Part shown: positions 1 to 8,825 of the stretch, in pieces | How positions within the stretch are numbered: position 1 is the stretch's first letter | How the letters are laid out: the number at the start of each line of letters is the position of its first letter | NCBI GenBank assembly: GCA_947497475.1 | Contig: CANMGS010000001.1 | Location: 186,001 to 250,000, forward strand | Length of the DNA: 64,000 nt | From: an uncultured Amylibacter sp. | GTDB taxonomy: Bacteria > Pseudomonadota > Alphaproteobacteria > Rhodobacterales > Rhodobacteraceae | Reading direction: 5' to 3' | Made by a program: the position numbers and the translations under genes | The notes under the pieces: model-generated | What the model was told of the DNA's origin: nothing | The model's input: only the letters and a program-made list of their open reading frames with translations | Databases searched by the model: none

Positions 1-190
1 GGTTGCTTTTGAAATCGAAGCCAAATCAAAGAATGCAAAAGATGCTTTTTTAGAAGTTGCGGAAAACAACCAAGCCGCAATTGCACTATATGAAAGCTTT
101 GGGTTTAAACGAAAAGGGACACGCAAAGATTATTACACGTCCCAAACAGGTTCCCGCATCACCGCACTTGTTATGGGTAAAACCTTTTAA
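1..190 (+). CDS. rimI: RimI-like GNAT acetyltransferase, 3' end only
   Basis: This is the last 62 codons of a gene that enters from the left edge. The readable tail contains ENNQAAIALYESFGFKRKG, the typical end of a GNAT fold (the N-x-x-A-x-x-x-Y-x-x-x-G-F acetyl-CoA motif), as in RimI, which acetylates the N-terminal alanine of ribosomal protein S18. The R-x-x-Y-Y segment that follows also fits RimI. The stop codon overlaps the 3' end of the converging SDR gene by 4 nt. The N-terminal half lies outside the window, so the choice of RimI over another GNAT is an inference. Confidence 0.7.
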   Translation, partial: VAFEIEAKSKNAKDAFLEVAENNQAAIALYESFGFKRKGTRKDYYTSQTGSRITALVMGKTF

Positions 191-903
191 CCGCGCCCAA
201 CGAATAGCATTTTATTGGCCATAATTGTCATCGACAAAACATTGGTACTCAGCGGTAAGCTTGCCATATGAAAAACAGCATTTGCTGCATCAACTGGATC
301 CATCGTATCCATTGGCCCGCTTGCATGTTTAATCAGGTTTTCTACCAATTCCGTTTTCGCGTTGCCAATATCTATTTGGCCACAACAAATATTCAGGTCG
401 CGCCCATCCAATGCAATACTTTTTGTCAAACCCGTAATGGCATGTTTCGTTGCCGTATAAGCCGCAGAATTTGCGCGCGGCGTTACCGCAGAAATTGATC
501 CGTTATTGATGATACGACCACCTGATGCTGTCATGTAACGAAACGCTTCTCGCGCGCTTAAAAACATGCCTGTCAGATTTACATCAACGGAATTTTGCCA
601 TGCTTCTAAAGACACTTCGTCAAAACGTGATCCTGGTGGAAAAATACCCGCATTGTTGAACAACGCATCTATTTGGCCAAAATGATCAACGACTTTTGCA
701 AAGCTTTCCTGAACAGCATCCTCTTTGGTTACATCGCAAACGACACTCACAGCGTTTTCGTATTTTGAACTGATCTCATCCAGTTTTTCCAAGCGACGGG
801 CCAGCATGGCTACATTCCATCCCTCGTCCAAAAACTTTTGTGCTGTTGCGGCACCAATACCACTGCTGGCACCTGTAATAATAATCGTCTGTGCCATTTT
901 CAT
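187..903 (-). CDS. SDR-family NAD(P)-dependent oxidoreductase
   Basis: A 238-residue classical short-chain dehydrogenase/reductase. Visible motifs are the dinucleotide-binding TGASSGIG (residues 10-17), NNAG (83-86), the catalytic serine in NNGSISAV (about 136-138), and YTATK giving the Tyr149/Lys153 pair. The length is normal for classical SDRs. It is a soluble cytoplasmic enzyme that reduces or oxidises a carbonyl/alcohol; the substrate cannot be read from the sequence. It is divergent from the agmatinase-family gene with only 51 bp between the starts, so the two may share a control region. Its 3' end overlaps the RimI-like stop. Confidence 0.9.
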   Translation of the reverse strand: MKMAQTIIITGASSGIGAATAQKFLDEGWNVAMLARRLEKLDEISSKYENAVSVVCDVTKEDAVQESFAKVVDHFGQIDALFNNAGIFPPGSRFDEVSLEAWQNSVDVNLTGMFLSAREAFRYMTASGGRIINNGSISAVTPRANSAAYTATKHAITGLTKSIALDGRDLNICCGQIDIGNAKTELVENLIKHASGPMDTMDPVDAANAVFHMASLPLSTNVLSMTIMANKMLFVGRG

Positions 904-954
904 GTTCCCTTGCTAAATGATTCACTTGCATGCCAAACTCTCTGGTAGAGTGTC

Positions 955-1953
955 ATGAAAGCTATACAAATGTCCAACACGTCAGATGATTTTTTCACAC
1001 CTATTTCAGGAATGGAATTGCCCCGTTTTGCAGGCATTCCCACATTCATGCGATTGCCGTCAGTATCCATAGATGATGCAAAGATTGCTGATGTAGATAT
1101 TGGGTTGATTGGCGTGCCGTGGGATGCCGGCACAACCAACAGACCGGGGCCACGTCATGGCCCGCGCCAATTGCGTGATTATTCAACTATGATCCGTGCT
1201 GTTAATGCTGCAACTGGCATCAATCCGTTTGAACTTACAAATTGTGCGGATTTAGGGGACGTGGGCGGCAATCCCGCTGATCTGCAAGATGCCATGAAAA
1301 AAATCACGGCTTATTATAAAGAAGTCAAAGCAAAGGGCATTGTGCCAATGACAGCAGGTGGTGATCATTTGACCTCGCTGCCAATATTGCGCGCTTTAGC
1401 GGAAGATGGCCCCTTGGGAATGATCCATTTTGATGCGCACACTGATTTATTCAAAGATTACTTTGGTGGATTTAAATACACACATGGAACACCTTTTCGC
1501 CGCGCAATCGAAGAAGGGTTATTAGATCCCAAACGCGTTATTCAAATTGGCATACGTGGCACTTCATATGGCGGCGAGGACATTGAGTTTGGTCGCGCCA
1601 ATGGCGTTACTATCATCGAAATCGAAGAATTCTTTGAACGCGGTGTCAAAGATGTCATGGCACAAGCCCGCGAAGTGGCTGGTGATAAACCCACCTATTG
1701 TTCATTCGATATTGATTTTGTTGATCCTGCCTATGCACCTGGCACAGGCACACCTGAAATTGGAGGCCCCAATAGTTTTCAAGCCCAACAAGTGATCCGT
1801 GAAATGGCCGGTGTTAATTTAATCGGAGCTGATCTAGTAGAGGTTTCCCCACCCTTTGATCCATCAGGCGGCACTGCATGGTTGGGTGTATCATTAATGT
1901 TTGAGATAATGTGTGTATTGGCTGACGGAATTCATAAACGAGGTTTAAGATAA
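955..1953 (+). CDS. speB: agmatinase-family ureohydrolase
   Basis: A 332-residue member of the arginase/agmatinase family. The binuclear manganese ligand motifs are all present: GGDH (residues 135-138), DAHTD (160-164) and FDIDFVDP (251-258). Family members hydrolyse a guanidino group to urea plus an amine. Agmatine to putrescine is the default guess, but close paralogues act on guanidinobutyrate, guanidinopropionate or guanidine, and sequence reading alone does not separate them. The ATG at 955 is used; ATG 970 is an in-frame alternative. It is followed after 104 bp by an SLC13-type transporter on the same strand with no terminator visible between them. Confidence 0.85.
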   Translation: MKAIQMSNTSDDFFTPISGMELPRFAGIPTFMRLPSVSIDDAKIADVDIGLIGVPWDAGTTNRPGPRHGPRQLRDYSTMIRAVNAATGINPFELTNCADLGDVGGNPADLQDAMKKITAYYKEVKAKGIVPMTAGGDHLTSLPILRALAEDGPLGMIHFDAHTDLFKDYFGGFKYTHGTPFRRAIEEGLLDPKRVIQIGIRGTSYGGEDIEFGRANGVTIIEIEEFFERGVKDVMAQAREVAGDKPTYCSFDIDFVDPAYAPGTGTPEIGGPNSFQAQQVIREMAGVNLIGADLVEVSPPFDPSGGTAWLGVSLMFEIMCVLADGIHKRGLR

Positions 1954-2057
1954 TCCGAATGTAAAGAACCTGTTCAGAACGAAAACTTGTTGCAATACAT
2001 ACAATCCCTTATAGATGTCTGAATACACAAATATCTAAGCACCAAGGAAGCCAGGTA

Positions 2058-3944
2058 ATGGAAGCAATAAGTTTAACAACAGAAATGTTGGTTGTTTTAG
2101 GATTGCTTGGCTTTACCGTATTTTTATTCGTTTCAGAAATCATCCGCGTCGATTTAGCCGCACTTTTGGTAATGGTTGTTCTCGGTGGTTTAAGCTACTT
2201 ACCTGGCTTGGGTGGCTTGGCTGATATCAACCATCTTTTCGATGGTTTTGCTTCAAATGCGGTGATATCGATTATTGCCGTTATGATCATTGGGACTGGT
2301 TTGGATAAAACAGGGTTGATGAACAAAGTTGCAGCCACGATTCTAAAATTTGGTGGCTCCACAGAAAAACGAATTGTTCCGATTGTTTCAAGCACTGTAG
2401 GTTTTATTTCCAGCTTTATGCAGAACGTTGGCGCGGCAGCATTATTCCTGCCTGTTGTTGCCCGTATTTCTGCACGTACAGAAATACCGCTTGGGCGTCT
2501 TTTAATGCCGATGGGTTTTTGTGCAATTTTGGGCGGCACGATGACAATGGTTGGGTCTTCTCCATTAATCCTGCTTAACGATCTTATCATTACCGCGAAC
2601 AAAGACTTGCCCGCAGATGCGCAAATGCAAACGTTTGGCTTATTTTCTGTGACCCCAATTGGTGTGACACTCGTCATCACTGGCATCTTATATTTCGTTA
2701 TATTAGGTCGTTGGGTTTTACCAAAAACAGCAACACGTGGTGATGCCTCATCTGGTCAATCCGTGAAAGACTATTTGAAGCGCCTATATGGCCTAAAAGC
2801 AGATATCGTAGAGGTCGTTATTCCTGAAGGAAATATCCTGATAGGCGAAACATTGGCCGATATCATGGATGCTCATCACATGTATATTGTGGGGTCTTAC
2901 TATAACGGCCAACGTTTCCTATCACCACCAGCTTCGACTGAAATCCAAGCCCCTTGTCGTTTGGCTATTCTGGGCCGTAAAAAAGTCATCCAAGAAATGG
3001 CAGATATTTACAATCTCGAAGTCAAACCAAAGATGGAAATCTTTACTGAAGATTTTGCAGCAACCAAATCGGGCATCGCAGAAATCGTGATCCCACCTGA
3101 CAGCACTCTTATCGACAAAACTGCACGCGACACGCGTTTACGTGGCACATATGGGTTAAACCTGCTTGCGATCCACCGTGGTGATCAAACATTAAGCCGT
3201 GTGGAAACAGACGAACATGAACCGACTTTAATCGGTATTGAGCCATTTCATGCAGGCGATACATTGGTTGTTCACAGCCAATGGGAAGCTTTGACACGTG
3301 TTGCAAATGACCGCGACTTTGTGGTTGTAACATCTGATTTTCCGCGCGAAGAATTACGCCCACAAAAAGTGGGTTGGGCATTGTTATTCTTTACAATCGC
3401 ATTGTGCTTGATCCTATTCACAGACGTCCGTCTTTCATTAGCATTATTGGTTGGTGCAGTCGGTATGATCATATCACGTGTTCTAAGCGTTGACGAAGCC
3501 TATGGGGCAGTTGGGTGGAATACCGTGTTCCTACTGGCCAGTTTGATCCCCTTGGGGCAAGCTGTTCAATCCACAGGGACAGCTGAATGGATTGCACAAC
3601 AAACATTAATCCTTCTAGATGGCTGGCCTATCTGGGCGCTTCAAACTGGTGTCGCGATTTTAGCAACCATCTTTACGCTTGTTATGTCTAATGTTGGCGC
3701 AACAGTTCTATTGGTTCCGCTTGCTGTATCCATCGCAATGGCTGCTGGTGGTGACCCTGCAATCTTTGCGATGACTGTCGCAATCTCCACTTCAAATTCA
3801 TTCTTGATCCCAACACACCAAGTTAACGCATTGATCATGGGACCTGCGGGCTATCGTGTGGTAGATTTCGTGAAAACAGGCGGTTTGATGACAGTACTGT
3901 TCTTGATCGTATCAATGACAATGATGAACGTGGTATTTGGATAA
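2058..3944 (+). CDS. SLC13/DASS-family permease with central TrkA-C domains
   Basis: A 628-residue inner-membrane transporter. Residues 1-230 are a first block of hydrophobic segments, about 240-430 is a hydrophilic insert with the look of two TrkA-C (RCK_C) domains, and 440-628 is a second transmembrane block containing the SNVGATVLLVPLA and STSNSFLIPTHQVNALIMG segments expected of divalent-anion:Na+ symporters. The substrate is not determined: sulfate, dicarboxylate or another anion are possible. A good ribosome site (AGGAAG about 10 nt upstream) precedes the ATG. The two-block layout with cytosolic regulatory domains is the usual one for this bacterial subfamily. Confidence 0.87.
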   Translation: MEAISLTTEMLVVLGLLGFTVFLFVSEIIRVDLAALLVMVVLGGLSYLPGLGGLADINHLFDGFASNAVISIIAVMIIGTGLDKTGLMNKVAATILKFGGSTEKRIVPIVSSTVGFISSFMQNVGAAALFLPVVARISARTEIPLGRLLMPMGFCAILGGTMTMVGSSPLILLNDLIITANKDLPADAQMQTFGLFSVTPIGVTLVITGILYFVILGRWVLPKTATRGDASSGQSVKDYLKRLYGLKADIVEVVIPEGNILIGETLADIMDAHHMYIVGSYYNGQRFLSPPASTEIQAPCRLAILGRKKVIQEMADIYNLEVKPKMEIFTEDFAATKSGIAEIVIPPDSTLIDKTARDTRLRGTYGLNLLAIHRGDQTLSRVETDEHEPTLIGIEPFHAGDTLVVHSQWEALTRVANDRDFVVVTSDFPREELRPQKVGWALLFFTIALCLILFTDVRLSLALLVGAVGMIISRVLSVDEAYGAVGWNTVFLLASLIPLGQAVQSTGTAEWIAQQTLILLDGWPIWALQTGVAILATIFTLVMSNVGATVLLVPLAVSIAMAAGGDPAIFAMTVAISTSNSFLIPTHQVNALIMGPAGYRVVDFVKTGGLMTVLFLIVSMTMMNVVFG

Positions 3945-3985
3945 TATCGAAACCAAACGATTAAATCGCATACCGTTCAAATAAA

Positions 3986-4010
3986 ATGACCTTACGGCAA
4001 GTTAGGTCAT
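3986..4010. repeat. inverted repeat downstream of the SLC13 gene
   Basis: ATGACCT and AGGTCAT form a perfect 7-bp stem around an 11-nt loop, 42 nt after the SLC13 stop. No T-run follows on either strand, so it is at best a weak transcript end or a processing hairpin. Confidence 0.4.
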
Positions 4011-4122
4011 AATATTGCCATAATTCCGCCCTATAACAGCCTTAGATGTCCCAATTTAGGCGTTCGTGTGTCATGTGTATTATGACATGCAAGTTTATGT
4101 AATGAGTTATAGGAGTATGGTC

Positions 4123-4311
4123 ATGGAAGGCCAATTTTCAAACTACAGCACTCAAGCAAGCAATACTGCTTATCATCCAAAACTTTTAGAAACATTAGAA
4201 GAGCGTGTGTTCTTTCATGATGTTTTGAATGATTTAGATATTCTAGAAAAACAAAAGGCTGCACCTGCTGAACCAAAGCAGGCTGATATCCACATCACAG
4301 TGATGCTTTAA
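4123..4311 (+). CDS. small conserved-type hypothetical protein
   Basis: A 62-residue acidic cytoplasmic protein (LETLEERVFFHDVLNDLDIL core) of unknown function. An in-frame reading frame extends upstream to 4066, but AGGAG at 4111-4115 lies 7 nt before the ATG at 4123 and decides this start. The predicted amphipathic helices suggest a small adaptor or regulatory protein. It converges on the helicase gene with a 4-nt gap. Confidence 0.6.
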   Translation: MEGQFSNYSTQASNTAYHPKLLETLEERVFFHDVLNDLDILEKQKAAPAEPKQADIHITVML

Positions 4312-4315
4312 TGCT

Positions 4316-5839
4316 TTAAGCCGTATCAATCGGCGGTTCTAGTGTCAGCTCTAATACAGGAGGTGGCGCATTTTTTAGATCGCTTGTATCAAGCGGCTCT
4401 GTTGGCCTGCCTAAACGATAACGTGTAACCCAATATAACCGTGTTTGCGCACGCGTAATCGCGACATAAGCCAAACGCTTCCACATAGCTATTCCTGCCT
4501 CTGTACGTCCGGCACGTGCAGCTGCATATATATCTGGTGCAAAAACCTGTACTTGCTCCCATTGCGACCCTTGTGCTTTGTGAATTGTGCAAGCAGCTCC
4601 ATGTAAAAATGTTGCTCCCATACGCGCGGCATAGGGGATAAACGGCTCTTCCTGATCTGGTGCTTCAATTTGAATAATTGTTGCCGCTGATACCAAGGGA
4701 TCAGGTGCGCCAATCACATTCAGTCTAGAAAACCCTGGCTTTCGCCCCTCACCCAAATAAACAACTTGCGCACCCTTGATCAAACCTCGTGCTTCTAAGT
4801 CCAATCGTTTCTTTCGGTGCTTAGCGGGCAATTCAATGCCATCGCAAATAAGTGGTTCACCTGGTAGCAACATATCTGTTGGTGCTTCGTAAGCCCCACG
4901 AAATGCCTGTATCAATCGAATACGCGTAGCATTTCTCCATACTAATACAGGAGAACGTGCCATCAAGCTGGCCTCAACCCTTGGTGATACTACAACGCGG
5001 TCATCTTTATTCGCTGCTTCTTCTATCTGGCGTTCGAATTGTTCAAACGTCAGTGAAGGATCTGCCAATGCATGTGCCAAATCTAGAATGGGGTTATCTT
5101 GTTCTTGTCGGTGCACACGGCTGAGAAGAAGTCGTTTTTTTTCTGGGACCTTATCAAAAGACATCGATCCAGATTGGCCAACAGGTGCCAATTGCGCTGG
5201 ATCCCCAAACAAGATCAGTGTCGAAAAAATATCACACAGATCTTCGTACTGTTTGTCATCAAGCATAGATGACTCATCAATAAATCCGATATCTAAAGGC
5301 TCTTCGCGACGTTTCCATCCGATGATAAAATCGGAACCCCGCAAACCAGCAGTAGCCATAGCACCCGGAATTGATTTATTAGTTTTATAGAATAAAGCTG
5401 CGCGATCCAAAGCTTCATCCGTAATACCCTCAATATCTGGCCTCTCGCCATTGCCTTCTAACCATTCCGCAATTTTTTCATATTCGGGATCATACATAGG
5501 CGTATATAAAATACGGTGGATCGTCGTCGCAGCAACGCCTCGGTTACGCAAAACGCTTGCGGCTTTATTGGTGGGTGCCAATATGGCAAGCGTTCTACGA
5601 TCTTTGCGTGCCTTACCTTCATAATCCCCTGAAATGATATCAACACCTGCCTCCTGCAGTGCTTCACCAAGCTTAGCCAGTAACATTGTTTTACCTGACC
5701 CAGCTTTCCCAAGAACGGCATAAACTTGGGCATTGCTTGTTTCAGGCAATAATGTTGCGTTGTCCAAATCAACACCGGCACGCCGCAACGCTTCACTAAT
5801 AGTGTCAAAGGCAACTGCCTGGTCGTCTGAAAATTTCAT
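4316..5839 (-). CDS. RecD/Dda-like superfamily 1B DNA helicase
   Basis: A 507-residue P-loop ATPase. Walker A is GKAGSGKT (residues 44-51), the Walker B region is IGFIDESSMLDD, motif III is GDPAQLAPVG, and the C-terminal UvrD_C_2-type motif TIHKAQGSQWEQV plus YVAITRAQTRLYWV follow. This order matches RecD2 and phage Dda 5'-3' helicases rather than UvrD/Rep. The N-terminal RecBCD-specific domains are missing, so it is a stand-alone helicase, probably acting in replication-fork or recombination repair. It is a single gene with no obvious operon partner. Confidence 0.88.
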   Translation of the reverse strand: MKFSDDQAVAFDTISEALRRAGVDLDNATLLPETSNAQVYAVLGKAGSGKTMLLAKLGEALQEAGVDIISGDYEGKARKDRRTLAILAPTNKAASVLRNRGVAATTIHRILYTPMYDPEYEKIAEWLEGNGERPDIEGITDEALDRAALFYKTNKSIPGAMATAGLRGSDFIIGWKRREEPLDIGFIDESSMLDDKQYEDLCDIFSTLILFGDPAQLAPVGQSGSMSFDKVPEKKRLLLSRVHRQEQDNPILDLAHALADPSLTFEQFERQIEEAANKDDRVVVSPRVEASLMARSPVLVWRNATRIRLIQAFRGAYEAPTDMLLPGEPLICDGIELPAKHRKKRLDLEARGLIKGAQVVYLGEGRKPGFSRLNVIGAPDPLVSAATIIQIEAPDQEEPFIPYAARMGATFLHGAACTIHKAQGSQWEQVQVFAPDIYAAARAGRTEAGIAMWKRLAYVAITRAQTRLYWVTRYRLGRPTEPLDTSDLKNAPPPVLELTLEPPIDTA

Positions 5840-5937
5840 GCCTGTTGGAATCCCTTTAGGGTTTATAACAGTCTATTCTTAGATATAATTTATTGCCAGT
5901 AGATTAGGTCATTTACACTCAATCTATAACGAAAGAA

Positions 5938-5967
5938 ATGCGCAACACCCTCCAGAATGCTGCGCAT
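5938..5967 (-). terminator. possible terminator of luxI
   Basis: About 40 nt past the luxI stop, ATGCGCA and TGCGCAT form a 7-bp stem with a 16-nt loop. On the minus strand it is followed by TTTCTTT. It is plausible but not strong. Confidence 0.45.
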
Positions 5968-6005
5968 AAATGTCATCGATAAGAACCAATGCACCAAAAT
6001 ATGTT

Positions 6006-6647
6006 TTAAGCTGTTTGCTCTTGCTTGATTGTAGGAAGCTCAAACGCGCGATCAATCCAAAGTGATGAAAGTTCGGGGGTGATGCCTGTCTTTTGACTCA
6101 GAATACAACGCGTTTCTTCGCTAAAATCCCATAAGCCAACTTGGATTTTTTCTCGTCCTAATCCAGAAGATCCTATCACTTCTGGCGACCACCCTAATGT
6201 GCGATAGATACGGGAGACACGTGGGTCAAACACGCCAACAGCATGCTTCAGCTGGAACTTTAGTCCAACTTCGCAAACAGCTAACATCATGGCAGCTGAA
6301 ATACGCGCAGACTCGTCTCCTATATCAGGAGATAAACAAAAACGTGTGCATTCCCAAATCAATGGGCTGGTTATTTCACCACCTGCAACATGAGCGAAAT
6401 GATCATTCACCATACAAGAACCTGTCGTAGGCATCATACGCATAGAGCCCCCATGCGTTCCATCATGGCGGCGCCATATTGCATACAATGGGCCTAAATC
6501 ATCATATTGATCGCGTTCATGTCCATTTTTGTCGACATTTACATCCCACTTTAAACGTTCCGAGAATTGTGTGGCGCGGTCGCGAAACATTGTGTCTTTT
6601 AATTTTGGGAAATTTTCTAATTGATCAGCATAAAAATAATACAGCAT
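6006..6647 (-). CDS. luxI: acyl-homoserine-lactone synthase (LuxI family)
   Basis: A 213-residue LuxI-type autoinducer synthase. It shows the family landmarks in order: FRDRATQFSERLKW (the conserved R-x-x-x-F...W stretch), the conserved acidic YDDLGPLYAI segment, GGSMRMMPTTG (conserved arginine), and WECTRFCLSP (conserved Glu and Arg). It joins an acyl chain from acyl-ACP to S-adenosylmethionine to make an AHL signal; the chain type is not predictable here. A TAGGAG ribosome site precedes the ATG. The gene lies directly downstream of luxR on the same strand and carries a 19-bp near-palindrome 39 nt upstream of the start, the expected place for autoinduction. Confidence 0.93.
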   Translation of the reverse strand: MLYYFYADQLENFPKLKDTMFRDRATQFSERLKWDVNVDKNGHERDQYDDLGPLYAIWRRHDGTHGGSMRMMPTTGSCMVNDHFAHVAGGEITSPLIWECTRFCLSPDIGDESARISAAMMLAVCEVGLKFQLKHAVGVFDPRVSRIYRTLGWSPEVIGSSGLGREKIQVGLWDFSEETRCILSQKTGITPELSSLWIDRAFELPTIKQEQTA

Positions 6648-6685
6648 TTACAGCTCCTATTGGCTTGTTGTTAAGAGCCAAAAGG

Positions 6686-6704
6686 TTAACCAATCATTAG
6701 TTAA
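6686..6704. promoter_or_regulatory. candidate lux box in front of luxI
   Basis: TTAACCAATCATTAGTTAA is a 19-bp near-perfect palindrome; only one symmetric base pair and the centre break symmetry. It sits 39-57 nt upstream of the luxI start, between luxR and luxI, where LuxR-type proteins usually bind. Length and position fit a lux box, although the bases differ from the Vibrio consensus. Confidence 0.55.
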
Positions 6705-6738
6705 TTTTTTCTTTCCAAGGATGAAGGATATCTATCTT

Positions 6739-7434
6739 TTATATTCGAATGATACCCAAAGATGCAGCACGAGCCACAGCACTGACAGTATTTGCTGCCC
6801 CTAATTTATACCGAGCGCTTTCAATATAAACGCGCAATGTATGTTCTGAAATATTCAGATGTTCCGCAACCTGCCCACGACTACGCCCTGCACCTAAATA
6901 GGTAAGAGCATCCAATTCTCTAGGCGATAAAGATGGAACATCCGCATTGTCACTTTGGTTGCAAGTGGCCCGTATTCTTTGATGTAAATAATGCGCGACC
7001 AATAAGAGTAAGTGCATATGCTTCTCACAAAACCGCAACCAATCTAAGTCTGATGCTCTATGATTAATCGAGAATAAGGCAAGATCGCCATTAGGTCCCC
7101 TTATAGGAACAGATAATCCTTGATCCCAGACCCCACCATCAATTGCTTCGCCCAGCATTCTTCGAGCAGCTTTCGTATTCCATGACAAGCTTTTCCAGTC
7201 GTATGGTTGGAAGCGTATGAAAGCATTTTGAACGACAGGGTCGATACGATGGAATTCTGCCCCCATATAGTAATCTGCCCATTCATTAGAGTAGGTCACA
7301 ATGACAAGGGCATCATTTTCCTGCGACATCGCATGGTATGCAACATGCTCCACCTCAAGAAGCGACGTTAACCAATCAATCAAATTGTGAAAATCATCTA
7401 GAGTTATACATTTCTCTAAACGTTCACAATACAC
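6739..7434 (-). CDS. luxR: LuxR-family AHL-responsive transcriptional regulator
   Basis: The protein has an N-terminal autoinducer-binding domain (conserved Trp/Tyr/Asp pattern in EWADYYMGAEFHRIDPVV and WDQGLSVPIRG) and a C-terminal LuxR/GerE helix-turn-helix (LSPRELDALTYLGAG...VAEHLNISEHTLRVYIESA). Bound to AHL it should control luxI just downstream. Start choice: an ATG at 7521 would add 29 residues rich in Trp, Arg, Lys and Cys, but that stretch overlaps a more protein-like small frame (7424-7609). I therefore prefer the GTG at 7434, which overlaps the small gene's stop and gives a normal 231-residue LuxR. The start is uncertain; the identity is not. Confidence 0.88.
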   Translation of the reverse strand: MYCERLEKCITLDDFHNLIDWLTSLLEVEHVAYHAMSQENDALVIVTYSNEWADYYMGAEFHRIDPVVQNAFIRFQPYDWKSLSWNTKAARRMLGEAIDGGVWDQGLSVPIRGPNGDLALFSINHRASDLDWLRFCEKHMHLLLLVAHYLHQRIRATCNQSDNADVPSLSPRELDALTYLGAGRSRGQVAEHLNISEHTLRVYIESARYKLGAANTVSAVARAASLGIIRI

Positions 7435-7609
7435 TTCTAACTTTGTCTGTACGACATCCAACAAACACTTTTTCCCCAACTTCTGGCGCCATCTCTTTAG
7501 CTGCCACATGGATAGTTGCATTTAATTGGTCGGCTAAAACACTCATTTGATTGTTCTCCGCGTACTTGCGCAAATCCGCCAATACATCGATCATCCATAC
7601 TTCTTTCAC
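7424..7609 (-). CDS. small hypothetical protein upstream of luxR
   Basis: A 61-residue frame starting at GTG 7609 (GGGAG 6 nt upstream; ATG 7594 is an alternative) and ending inside the 5' end of luxR. The N-terminal part (VLADLRKYAENNQMSVLADQ, then an amphipathic helix) reads like a folded helical protein, unlike the overlapping luxR extension. Overlap with the luxR start suggests translational coupling. Function unknown; a partner or modulator of LuxR is conceivable but not shown. Confidence 0.5.
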   Translation of the reverse strand: MKEVWMIDVLADLRKYAENNQMSVLADQLNATIHVAAKEMAPEVGEKVFVGCRTDKVRSVL

Positions 7610-7628
7610 TCTAATCTCCCGAAGAATA

Positions 7629-7645
7629 GTTAACAGAAAGTTAAC
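7629..7645. promoter_or_regulatory. double GTTAAC site upstream of the luxR transcription unit
   Basis: Two GTTAAC palindromes (7629-7634 and 7640-7645) lie exactly 11 bp apart, one helical turn, about 20 nt before the small gene that leads luxR. The half-site TTAAC is also the arm of the palindrome before luxI. It may be a regulator site of the same or a related protein. Confidence 0.35.
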
Positions 7646-7771
7646 GTAAGATTAGCATTTTCGCACAAAACGGATAACTCGCAATTACCACATACCCATA
7701 AATAGCGAGGCACGTTAGCGTAAGGCATTGTTTTCAAATTACAAAGATTATTAAGATTGGTGCGAAATGCA

Positions 7772-7798
7772 AAAAGGCGCCAATATTTGACGCCTTTT
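7772..7798 (-). terminator. terminator of ppaC
   Basis: AAAAGGCG and CGCCTTTT form a perfect 8-bp stem with an 11-nt loop, 21 nt past the ppaC stop. Read on the minus strand, the right arm runs into five T residues. Confidence 0.7.
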
Positions 7799-7819
7799 AG
7801 AGATCAGATATGTAAAACT

Positions 7820-8734
7820 TTAAACGTTTAGGTTTGGGATAATCTGTTTCTTACGTGAAACAATGCCCGGCAACACAACTGCATCACCATCAACACTTGC
7901 ATCAAATGATTTCTCTGCCACTGATTTTACCAAGTCATTTGGCACAAGCAATGTTGCTTCTTCCTTTAGAATATCCACAACGAACAGCAAAACCTGATCA
8001 ACACCATCTTCTGATGCGACAGCAGTCATACTATCAAGTAAACTATCTTTGCGTGACAAAACTGTTTCTGGACTTGTTGTTTCCAAAACTGAAACGCGAA
8101 ACTTTGTACCGCCTACTTCGTATTCCTTACTATCTAGACGTAAAAGTTCTGCGTCAGAGAAATGTGAAACATCAGATTTCGCAGCAAACATTTCGCCAGC
8201 ATATGTTGGAATATCCAAACCAAGCTCGCCTGCCAATTGGTTCGCCAATTCAACATCAAAATCAGTTGTTGTTGGGCTACGGAATTCAAGCGTATCAGAC
8301 AAAATACATGACAGTATCAAACCTTTGATCGCATCAGGCGCTGTTTCAAGGTCATCACCCATCATGTCAGCCATAACAGTCGCAGTTGATGCCATAGGTG
8401 CAATTGTAATGTTAATCGGCTGGCTTGTTTTTAAGCCCCCCACCAACATATGGTGGTCAATGATTTCGATGATCGTTGAATCGTTAATACCATCGGGCAA
8501 CTCAGCAGGATTGTTTGTATCAACAACAACAACCATATCATCAGCCGTCACTTCTTCTAGCAAAGCTGGCGTTTCATAGCCCCAACGTTCCAGTACGAAA
8601 GCGGCTTCCGTGTTTGGTGTACCCAATACATAAGGTGTTGCTTCTACGTCTTTTGTTCCAAGGAACCAGCTCCATATAATTGCGGAACCTGTTGCGTCTG
8701 TGTCGGGGGCTTTATGCCCAAAAACTTTGATCAT
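7820..8734 (-). CDS. ppaC: manganese-dependent inorganic pyrophosphatase (DHH family)
   Basis: A 304-residue family II pyrophosphatase. Metal ligands are visible in GHKAPDTDATGSA (His7, Asp11, Asp13), VDTN (Asp72) and IDHH (93-95); the C-terminal DHHA2 domain ends in the conserved SRKKQIIP (Arg/Lys that bind pyrophosphate). It hydrolyses pyrophosphate to phosphate in the cytoplasm and drives biosynthetic reactions. The length is normal. It is a single-gene unit with its own terminator. Confidence 0.95.
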   Translation of the reverse strand: MIKVFGHKAPDTDATGSAIIWSWFLGTKDVEATPYVLGTPNTEAAFVLERWGYETPALLEEVTADDMVVVVDTNNPAELPDGINDSTIIEIIDHHMLVGGLKTSQPINITIAPMASTATVMADMMGDDLETAPDAIKGLILSCILSDTLEFRSPTTTDFDVELANQLAGELGLDIPTYAGEMFAAKSDVSHFSDAELLRLDSKEYEVGGTKFRVSVLETTSPETVLSRKDSLLDSMTAVASEDGVDQVLLFVVDILKEEATLLVPNDLVKSVAEKSFDASVDGDAVVLPGIVSRKKQIIPNLNV

Positions 8735-8825
8735 GTCTGTGCCATTTTGCTAAGAATTTCGTGGCTCTTATAGGCTGCACCAACAACTATGTCACCCCAA
8801 TGTTTTCGCGTAAAACGTCGCGTTC

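Noticed and set aside
7435-7521. Extended N-terminus of LuxR from ATG 7521
   Set aside because: The extra 29 residues are unlike LuxR N-termini and overlap a more protein-like small frame; kept only as an alternative start.
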